From NCBI GenBank assembly GCA_937965665.1, contig CALCJE010000214.1, positions 1 to 10,856 of the forward strand: DNA of 10,856 nt, given 5' to 3'. Shown piece after piece: positions 1 to 5,379 of the stretch (its first letter is position 1; every line of letters starts with the position of its first letter). The translations under genes and the position numbers were made by a program. Below the pieces are notes generated by a model. That model was not told where the DNA came from and did no database searches. It was given only the letters and a program-made list of their open reading frames with translations. This DNA is from an uncultured Bacteroidales bacterium. Lineage in GTDB: Bacteria; Bacteroidota; Bacteroidia; Bacteroidales; UBA4417.

Positions 1-577
1 GGGCAGCAGGCTTTATAATCATCGGGGTAAATGTATTGTCGACCATCAGTACCACGTTATGCTCATTGGCAATAGCAGCCAGTGCCGGGATATCCGAAAT
101 CTGGAGCATCGGGTTGGTCATTGATTCGGTATAAATGATCTTTGTGTCCGGTGTTATGGCCTTACGGACTGCATCCAGATCGGTAATATCAACAAAGCTG
201 GTAGAGATATTGAATTTGGGCAGGTAGTTCTGCATAAATGCGAAGGTGCCTCCGTAGGTAGTCATGCTCGACACAATATGGTCGCCGGCACTGCAAAGTT
301 GCAGGATGGCCGAAGTAATGGCAGCCATACCCGAAGCGGTAACCCATGCTTCTTCGGTTCCTTCCATTGCAGCCAGTGTGTCGGCCAGGTATTTGTTGCT
401 GGGATTCCAGTGCCTGGAATACAGGAAACAACCTTCAGCCTCACCATGAAATGTGTCAGCCATGGTTTTGGCCTGTAAAAAGGTGTAAGTAGCCGAATCG
501 GTAACCGATGGGTTAACATCGCCAAATTCGCCAAACTGTTTCATTTCGAAAATTGCGCGTGCCGGATCGTGTTTCAT
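1..577 (-). CDS. Cys/Met-metabolism PLP-dependent lyase, methionine gamma-lyase-like (partial, C-terminus off the left edge)
   Basis: The reverse strand reads open from ATG at 577-575 to the window edge, 192 codons. The protein belongs to the Cys/Met-metabolism fold-type I PLP enzymes, cytosolic tetramers that cleave or replace side chains of sulfur amino acids. Visible motifs: YSRHWNPS at residues 53-60 (PLP phosphate contacts from the partner subunit), SGMAAI at 82-87, TTYGG around Y108 (the ring-stacking Tyr), E151 with NP at 155-156, and VDNTF with D180 that pairs with the pyridine nitrogen. The catalytic Lys lies beyond the edge. The TYGGTFAF stretch (107-114) is more like methionine gamma-lyase than cystathionine gamma-synthase, but a Gly sits where classical gamma-lyases carry an active-site Cys. 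Cystathionine synthase/lyase or a sulfhydrylase therefore remain possible. It is divergent from an Lrp-type regulator that may control it. The leader is A-rich with no Shine-Dalgarno sequence. Confidence 0.9.
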   Translation of the reverse strand, partial: MKHDPARAIFEMKQFGEFGDVNPSVTDSATYTFLQAKTMADTFHGEAEGCFLYSRHWNPSNKYLADTLAAMEGTEEAWVTASGMAAITSAILQLCSAGDHIVSSMTTYGGTFAFMQNYLPKFNISTSFVDITDLDAVRKAITPDTKIIYTESMTNPMLQISDIPALAAIANEHNVVLMVDNTFTPMIIKPAA

Positions 578-690
578 AATTATTTTTTTTGCGTTAAATT
601 ACTAAAAAACTTTGGTATTTTACTGGTTGTATGAATTTTACACTAACAATAGCATTCAAACACCCGGGCCCTCATTCATTAAACATACCT

Positions 691-715
691 GACTAATTTT
701 AGAGGAAACTTAGTC
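691..715. promoter_or_regulatory. Inverted repeat, candidate Lrp/AsnC operator
   Basis: GACTAA at 691-696 is exactly complementary to TTAGTC at 710-715, with a 13-base AT-rich spacer and 19 bases between arm centres. Lrp/AsnC proteins bind as dimers of winged helix-turn-helix units to loosely palindromic AT-rich sites, often in the gap shared with a divergent target gene, and this position fits. The dyad lies just upstream of the weak minus-strand -7 match at 687-680. A 6-base dyad can arise by chance in AT-rich DNA. Confidence 0.35.
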
Positions 716-800
716 CCGGAAACAATGCTGCAAAACTATCATATCAATTAATAATCAGCAATATTTATGTCATCTTGAATGTATATCTGAAATAATATTT

Positions 801-808
801 TACTTTTG
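801..808 (+). promoter_or_regulatory. Bacteroidota -7 box upstream of the Lrp-type gene
   Basis: TACTTTTG matches the Bacteroidota sigma-ABfr -7 consensus TAnnTTTG in every defined position. The nearest upstream TTG (775-777) is 23 bases away, slightly farther than the usual 19-21, so the -33 element is weak. Transcription from here would leave a leader of roughly 45 bases before the ATG at 859. Confidence 0.5.
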
Positions 809-858
809 AACCTATTTATTTGATTTTACTTTCATTTTGAATTTACAACCCAAAAACT

Positions 859-1329
859 ATGGTTTCAAACTTTCATCTTGATGCCCTCGATCGCAGGATT
901 CTGGAATTGCTCATGAAAGATGCACGTACCTCCTACGTCGAAATAGCCCGGCAATGCAAGGTAACGCATACTGCGGTGCACCAGCGTATCCGCAAAATGA
1001 AGGAGGCGGGTATTTTCTCAGGTTCACAGCTGGTATTTAACCCTGCCAACATGGGGTATCTCACCTGTGCATTTATAGGCATACAGGTTAATCTCACTTC
1101 AACCAGCACGCATAACGAAGTTTTTAACAAAATCAGGAAAATTCCCGAAATCGTTGAGTGTCATCATATTTCCGGTAAATATTCGCTGCTGATTAAGATC
1201 ATTACCCGTAACAACGAACACCTTAAGCAGATCATAGTCGAACAAATTCAGTCCATTCCCGAAATTTCGTTCACCGAAACCTTTATTTCGCTGCAGGAAG
1301 GTTTCTCGCGGCAGTTGCCTATAGGCTGA
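859..1329 (+). CDS. Lrp/AsnC family transcriptional regulator
   Basis: At 156 residues this is the standard size for the Lrp/AsnC (feast/famine) family, cytosolic DNA-binding proteins that sense amino acids and oligomerise as dimers to octamers. Residues 7-55 form the N-terminal winged helix-turn-helix, opening with LDALDRRILELL and including the recognition helix region VTHTAVHQRIRKM. Residues from about 66 to 148 form the RAM ligand-binding domain, with the typical HISGKYSLLIKI strand at about 103-114. The ATG at 859 is the only sensible start and gives the family's usual short lead before the first helix. The divergent neighbour is a sulfur-amino-acid PLP enzyme, which makes that gene and autoregulation the likely targets (inference). 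The ligand cannot be read from the sequence, though methionine or another lyase substrate is a reasonable guess. Confidence 0.93.
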   Translation: MVSNFHLDALDRRILELLMKDARTSYVEIARQCKVTHTAVHQRIRKMKEAGIFSGSQLVFNPANMGYLTCAFIGIQVNLTSTSTHNEVFNKIRKIPEIVECHHISGKYSLLIKIITRNNEHLKQIIVEQIQSIPEISFTETFISLQEGFSRQLPIG

Positions 1330-1344
1330 TTTGTAAATTCGTAC

Positions 1345-1373
1345 TTGCTACTTTAATTATTTTAGTACTTTTG
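1345..1373 (+). promoter_or_regulatory. Bacteroidota-type promoter for the lipoprotein gene
   Basis: A -33 TTG at 1345-1347 is followed after 18 bases by TACTTTTG at 1366-1373, a full match to TAnnTTTG. The same eight-base box appears in front of the Lrp-type gene. The predicted transcript would start near 1380, leaving a leader of about 20-25 bases before the ATG at 1402. With the terminator at 2145 this makes the lipoprotein a single-gene unit. Confidence 0.6.
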
Positions 1374-1401
1374 CAAAAAAATTTAACCAATTCATTAAGA
1401 G

Positions 1402-2118
1402 ATGAAAAAAATTATGATCCTGGTACAGGTTATAGCCCTTACCATGTTGATGGCCTGTAAATCAGGTGGTTCAGGAAATAATGGTGGCAGTGCTGATCAG
1501 CCTTACGGTGAAAAAAGCGGTATTGTTACTTACAAACCTATGGATATGATGGGTGTAAAAGTTACCCAGACTTTATATTTCGACGATTACGGCAAAAAGG
1601 AAATGCGTGAAACCATGGTTGAAGGCAATATGAACGGCATGGAAATGCGTCAGCATACCATTGATATGCGCGATGGCAACCAGATGTATCATTACGAACT
1701 CGAAAATATAGCAGCCGGACAGGACAGGGCTACCAAAAATGTGTATAAAACAACGCTCACCCCTGAAATGCTCGAATCGATGAATGTTGGTTCACTCAGC
1801 GCCAAACTCAAAGCCAAACTGGGCTACAAAGAAGAAGGCAAAGAAACAGTGGCTGGCCTCGAAGGTGTTAAATATTCGGTAGCACCTGATTCGCTGAACC
1901 CCGAAAACCGTATTACCGGTGTACAGTATAAAAACATTCAGATCAAACTTTCGATGGGTCAAATGCAGATCATAGCTGATAAAATTGATTTTGATGCTAA
2001 AGTTCCTGCCGAAAAATTTAAAGTTCCTGAAGGATATACGGTAATTGACGAAAGTGCACAGCAAGCACCACAAATGCCGGCCGAAGCACCCGCAACCGCT
2101 GAACCTGAAAAGAAATAA
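1402..2118 (+). CDS. Predicted lipoprotein with a methionine-rich segment
   Basis: The 238-residue product begins with a signal peptide (MKK, then a hydrophobic stretch to residue 18) and a lipobox, LMAC, with the lipidated Cys at 19. A Gly/Ser/Asn linker follows (21-30). No acidic lipoprotein-export signal directly follows the Cys, so a periplasm-facing anchor is more likely than surface exposure (inference). The body (about 38-215) looks like a soluble beta-rich domain, ending with KVPEGYTVID. Ten methionines fall between residues 47 and 95, which is unusually dense. The tail (219-238) is Ala/Pro/Glu-rich and probably disordered. I do not recognise a named family with confidence. The general look recalls uncharacterised DUF-type periplasmic lipoproteins of Bacteroidota. 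It is flanked by its own promoter and terminator, so neighbours give little hint of function. Confidence 0.85.
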   Translation: MKKIMILVQVIALTMLMACKSGGSGNNGGSADQPYGEKSGIVTYKPMDMMGVKVTQTLYFDDYGKKEMRETMVEGNMNGMEMRQHTIDMRDGNQMYHYELENIAAGQDRATKNVYKTTLTPEMLESMNVGSLSAKLKAKLGYKEEGKETVAGLEGVKYSVAPDSLNPENRITGVQYKNIQIKLSMGQMQIIADKIDFDAKVPAEKFKVPEGYTVIDESAQQAPQMPAEAPATAEPEKK

Positions 2119-2144
2119 CCTTTCTTCCTTCGTTAAAAACATAG

Positions 2145-2173
2145 CAGCCTGCAAATAGCAGGCTGTTTTTTTT
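2145..2173 (+). terminator. Rho-independent terminator of the lipoprotein gene
   Basis: CAGCCTGC (2145-2152) and GCAGGCTG (2158-2165) form a perfect 8-bp GC-rich stem with an AAATA loop. Eight T residues (2166-2173) follow at once. It starts 26 bases after the lipoprotein stop codon and is the clearest terminator in the window. Confidence 0.92.
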
Positions 2174-2290
2174 AACATTGGTCCAAATTCCGGTTTCGTT
2201 ATTTTTCTAAAAAATTCACAACAATTCTTCCTTTCATATTGTTTTGTAACAGATAATCAAACTTAACAGGCAAAAACCGATAAAAAATGG

Positions 2291-2298
2291 TAATTTTG
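2291..2298 (+). promoter_or_regulatory. Bacteroidota -7 box upstream of lpdA
   Basis: TAATTTTG matches TAnnTTTG fully and lies 25 bases before the lpdA start codon, giving a leader of about 15-20 bases. No TTG is seen at the expected -33 distance; the nearest TTTG (2243-2246) is too far. Its place after a strong terminator and just before a gene supports it. Confidence 0.5.
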
Positions 2299-2323
2299 CC
2301 GCTTTAATCTAATTTCATCGCAT

Positions 2324-3715
2324 ATGAATTATGATGTAATAGTAATTGGTAGTGGACCAGGTGGTTATGTAGCTGCAATACGGGCGGCACAACTTGGATT
2401 TAAAACTGCAGTAGTCGAAAAAGCTGAACTCGGAGGCGTTTGCCTGAACTGGGGATGTATACCCACCAAAGCCTTACTGAAGAGTGCCCAGGTGTATAAT
2501 TACCTGAAACATGCATCCGATTATGGTGTTTCGCTCGAAGGCACAGCCACTGCCGATTTACCAGCCATGGTAACCCGCAGCCGCGGAGTAGCCGAAGGCA
2601 TGAGCAAAGGCGTACAGTTCCTGCTCAAAAAAAATAAAATTGATCAAATTGCAGGCTTCGGGAAAGTAAAACCCGGTAAAAAGGTGGAAGTTACTGATGC
2701 CAATGGCGTGGTAACTGAATTTGAAGCTGCACATATTATAATTGCCACAGGAGCCCGTTCGCGCGAGTTACCCAACCTGAAACAGGATGGCAAAAAAATA
2801 ATAGGCTACCGCGAAGCCATGACCCTGCAGACAAAGCCAAAAAGCATGGTTGTAGTTGGCTCCGGAGCCATAGGTTCGGAATTCGCACATTTCTATAACA
2901 GTATTGGTGTGCAGGTGACTTTGGTTGAATTCCTGCTCAACATTGTTCCGATTGAAGACGAAGAAGTTTCGAAACAGCTGGAGCGCAGTTTTAAGAAAGC
3001 AGGCATGAAAATCATGACTTCTTCTTCGGTTGAGTCGGTTGAAATAGCAGGCGATACCTGCAAAGTAAGCATTAAAACGCCGAAATCGGTTGAAGTAGTT
3101 GAATGCGATATCGTACTCTCAGCCGTTGGTATTGCCACCAACCTCGAAGGCATTGGCCTGGAGGAAACCGGCATAAAATCGGAAAAAGGCAAAGTGCTGG
3201 TTGATGAATTTTACCGCACCAATGTAGATGGTTATTACGCCATCGGCGATATTGTAAGTGGACCGGCCCTGGCGCACGTAGCTTCGCATGAAGCCATTAC
3301 CTGTGTTGAGAAAATTGCAGGTTTACATGTGGAAGCCATTGATTATGGCAATATACCCGGATGTACCTATACTTCGCCCGAGATTGCATCAGTGGGCATG
3401 ACTGAAAAAGCAGCCAAAGAAGCCGGCTATGAAATCAAAGTCGGGAAATTCCCTTTCACCGCATCAGGCAGGGCCAGTGCAGCCGGGGCAAAAGAAGGAT
3501 TTGTAAAAGTGATATTCGATGCCAAATATGGCGAATGGTTAGGTGCACACCTGATTGGTGAAAATGTAACCGAAATGATTTCCGAAGTTGTGGTAGCCCG
3601 CAAACTGGAAACCACAGGTCACGAAATTATCAAATCGGTTCACCCGCATCCAACTATGAGCGAAGCCTTGATGGAAGCAGTGGCTGCCGCTTACGGCGAA
3701 GTAATTCATATTTAA
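2324..3715 (+). CDS. lpdA: Dihydrolipoamide dehydrogenase (E3)
   Basis: This FAD enzyme reoxidises dihydrolipoyl groups with NAD+ in 2-oxoacid dehydrogenase complexes and, where present, the glycine cleavage system. Its 463 residues are the family's usual length. The FAD-binding GSGPGG is at 9-14. The redox-active disulfide is C40/C45 in the GGVCLNWGCIPTK motif. The NAD-binding GSGAIG is at 179-184, followed by E202 at the end of the next strand, which favours NAD+ over NADP+. The second FAD motif, YYAIGDI, has D309. The C-terminal dimerisation domain supplies the catalytic His-Glu pair in HPTMSE (H442, E447). All key residues are present. No E1 or E2 gene lies nearby, so it probably serves complexes encoded elsewhere. 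Translation starts at 2324, without a Shine-Dalgarno sequence. It probably shares a transcript with the epimerase gene 16 bases downstream. Confidence 0.97.
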   Translation: MNYDVIVIGSGPGGYVAAIRAAQLGFKTAVVEKAELGGVCLNWGCIPTKALLKSAQVYNYLKHASDYGVSLEGTATADLPAMVTRSRGVAEGMSKGVQFLLKKNKIDQIAGFGKVKPGKKVEVTDANGVVTEFEAAHIIIATGARSRELPNLKQDGKKIIGYREAMTLQTKPKSMVVVGSGAIGSEFAHFYNSIGVQVTLVEFLLNIVPIEDEEVSKQLERSFKKAGMKIMTSSSVESVEIAGDTCKVSIKTPKSVEVVECDIVLSAVGIATNLEGIGLEETGIKSEKGKVLVDEFYRTNVDGYYAIGDIVSGPALAHVASHEAITCVEKIAGLHVEAIDYGNIPGCTYTSPEIASVGMTEKAAKEAGYEIKVGKFPFTASGRASAAGAKEGFVKVIFDAKYGEWLGAHLIGENVTEMISEVVVARKLETTGHEIIKSVHPHPTMSEALMEAVAAAYGEVIHI

Positions 3716-3731
3716 ATACTTGTAATAACCC

Positions 3732-4271
3732 ATGGAGCTCATACCCACAGCTATTCCCGAGGTAAAAATTTTTAAACCCGATGTTTTTGGCGACGACAGA
3801 GGCTATTTTTTTGAATCCTTTCACATTGACAAATTTGCTGCTTATGGAATCACTGATCCATTTGTGCAGGACAATGAATCGAGATCACAGAAAAATGTAC
3901 TCCGCGGCCTGCATTACCAGCTCGAACCCTTTGCCCAGGGCAAACTGGTTCGTGTAATATGCGGGGCTGTAATGGATGTTGCTGTTGATATCAGGCGGAA
4001 TTCGCCGACTTTCGGGAAATGGGTATCCATGCTCCTAACCGGGGAAAACAAATGGGTTTGCTGGATTCCGAAAGGTTTTGCCCATGGCTTTGTGACACTC
4101 GAAGACGATACTGTTTTTACTTACAAATGTACGGGCGTTTATAACAAGGCATCCGAAGCAAGCGTAAGGTGGGATGATCCCGAACTGGGCATCGATTGGG
4201 GCGTAACGCAACCACTTTTGTCAGACAAGGACAAAGTGGCACCATTATTGAAGGATGCCTTACTATTCTAA
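3732..4271 (+). CDS. rfbC: dTDP-4-dehydrorhamnose 3,5-epimerase
   Basis: This cytosolic cupin-fold enzyme (RmlC) epimerises C3 and C5 of dTDP-4-keto-6-deoxyglucose, the third step of dTDP-L-rhamnose synthesis for surface polysaccharides. At 179 residues it is full length. DDRGYFFE is at 21-28 and the NVLRGLHYQ motif carries the catalytic base H61. K71 lies in QGKLVRV, and the Tyr acid is Y131 in FTYKC. WIPKGFAHGF spans 111-120, and the WDDPELGIDW segment and the late LSDKD motif (D167, probable partner of H61) are conserved. The start at 3732 gives the normal N-terminus, with a 16-base gap after lpdA. The other dTDP-rhamnose genes (rfbA, rfbB, rfbD) are absent, so this copy is separated from a sugar operon. 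A related 3- or 5-epimerase specificity cannot be excluded by motif alone. Confidence 0.95.
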   Translation: MELIPTAIPEVKIFKPDVFGDDRGYFFESFHIDKFAAYGITDPFVQDNESRSQKNVLRGLHYQLEPFAQGKLVRVICGAVMDVAVDIRRNSPTFGKWVSMLLTGENKWVCWIPKGFAHGFVTLEDDTVFTYKCTGVYNKASEASVRWDDPELGIDWGVTQPLLSDKDKVAPLLKDALLF

Positions 4272-4291
4272 ATGAGAATAATGGCATACAC

Positions 4292-4315
4292 ACGGCGGTT
4301 AAAGTAACCGGCCGT
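4292..4315 (+). terminator. Bulged GC-rich hairpin after rfbC, possible terminator
   Basis: ACGGCGGTTA (4292-4301) pairs with TAACCGGCCGT (4305-4315) through ten base pairs with one bulged G (4310) and a 3-base loop. It begins 20 bases after the rfbC stop. What follows is ATTTAACTAAATT rather than a T run, so it may be a weak terminator or an mRNA-stabilising stem. It divides the lpdA-rfbC pair from the transglycosylase gene. Confidence 0.45.
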
Positions 4316-4335
4316 ATTTAACTAAATTGATTTAA

Positions 4336-5340
4336 ATGAGTAAAAGATTCATATTCATTTTTCTGTTGGTGGCTTTTGCAGCCTTCGAAGGATTTTATTA
4401 CACCCGGAACCTGCAAAAATCGGCATCAGATGTTGAATACCAGAAAGCTTTTTTGCACAGTAACAAAATTTTTTCGCTGGTACTGCCCGATAAGGCTGAA
4501 TTTGCAGGTGAAGAAGCCCCGTTGGGTTTATATTATGTCCGCGAAGGACTGGATCGTGAATTGTTGGTAAATACATACTGGCATTCGTCAACCCTGTTGA
4601 TGTTAAAAAAATCGAACCGGTATTTTCACATCATCATCCCCATCCTGAAAAAACACAATATCCCCGAGGATTTCAAATACCTGGCACTGATCGAAAGTGG
4701 ACTCACCAACATTCAATCGCAGGCAGGTGCTGCAGGCTTTTGGCAGATTGTGCCTGGGACGGCTAAAAACTTCGGGCTCGAAATTAATGACCAGGTGGAT
4801 GAAAGATACCATATAGAAAAAGCGACCGAGGCTGCCTGTAAGCTGCTTCGCGGTTCGTATAATAAATTCGGTAGCTGGACACTTGCCGCTGCTGCCTACA
4901 ATGTGGGCGAAGGGCGTATAAGCCGGGAACTGGAACGGCAGAATGCTTCCAGTTACTACGATCTTTACCTGCCCGAAGAAACCATGAGGTATGTGTACCG
5001 GATAATCGCCTTAAAACTATTGTACGAACACCCGACCGAATATGGATATTTCATCCGTAAAAAAGATCTTTACCCGCCTATACCAACCTATACGGTTAGC
5101 ATTGACTCAAGCATCAGCAACCTGCCGGTATTTGCGAAAACCATGAAAATAAATTACCGTTTGCTCAAAGAATTTAATCCCTGGTTGCGATCGGACAAAT
5201 TAACGAATGCGGGTAAGAAAAAATACATGATTACATTGCCCAAAAAAGGCTTCGAAGATTTCGACCGTTTGCTGGATGAAATTGAAAATGCCGAACAAAT
5301 ATTTAACGACACCATTACAACAGGTATGTTGCCGCGATAG
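4336..5340 (+). CDS. Lytic murein transglycosylase, SLT domain (MltD-like)
   Basis: Lytic transglycosylases cleave the MurNAc-GlcNAc bond of peptidoglycan and leave 1,6-anhydro ends. Of the 334 residues, 4-22 form a hydrophobic N-terminal anchor or uncleaved signal, placing the enzyme in the periplasm. The SLT domain spans about 100-230: catalytic E120 in YLALIESGL, the GAAGFWQIVP motif at 131-140 and AAAYNVGEGRI at 185-195. The DFKYLALIES context matches MltD-type (family 1D) enzymes. Where MltD carries LysM repeats, the C-terminal part (about 245-334) has only a weak LysM-like pattern (VSIDSSISNLPVFAKTMKIN, then FNPWL), so wall binding may be reduced. There is no lipobox, unlike E. coli MltD. 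The start at 4336 places the anchor at the N-terminus. uvrA follows after 39 bases with no promoter seen, suggesting a shared transcript. Confidence 0.92.
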   Translation: MSKRFIFIFLLVAFAAFEGFYYTRNLQKSASDVEYQKAFLHSNKIFSLVLPDKAEFAGEEAPLGLYYVREGLDRELLVNTYWHSSTLLMLKKSNRYFHIIIPILKKHNIPEDFKYLALIESGLTNIQSQAGAAGFWQIVPGTAKNFGLEINDQVDERYHIEKATEAACKLLRGSYNKFGSWTLAAAAYNVGEGRISRELERQNASSYYDLYLPEETMRYVYRIIALKLLYEHPTEYGYFIRKKDLYPPIPTYTVSIDSSISNLPVFAKTMKINYRLLKEFNPWLRSDKLTNAGKKKYMITLPKKGFEDFDRLLDEIENAEQIFNDTITTGMLPR

Positions 5341-5379
5341 ACTCGATAATAAGTAAATGCCATCAACTCTTAACTACGT

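Larger units (their letters stand above)
578..858. promoter_or_regulatory. Divergent intergenic control region between the PLP lyase and the Lrp-type gene
   Basis: This 281-base AT-rich gap separates two divergent genes, so it must hold both promoters. On the plus strand there is one clean -7 box (listed separately). On the minus strand the best match is TATGTTTA at 687-680, one base off TAnnTTTG and without a convincing -33 element, so the lyase promoter is not firmly placed. A CCCGGGCCC run lies at 663-671, and a perfect 6-base dyad lies at 691-715. No coding potential was seen. Confidence 0.6.

Noticed and set aside
189..534. Several short frames on both strands over the PLP enzyme
   Set aside because: The minus-strand frame from 577 to the edge carries all the PLP motifs, so the others are shadows.
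663..671. CCCGGGCCC run as an operator
   Set aside because: Overlapping restriction-site-like palindromes of six bases with no spaced second half-site; probably chance.
1792..2178. 128-codon minus-strand frame over the lipoprotein 3' half
   Set aside because: It runs through the terminator stem and mirrors the lipoprotein codons; its Phe-rich composition is an artefact of Lys/Glu codons on the other strand.
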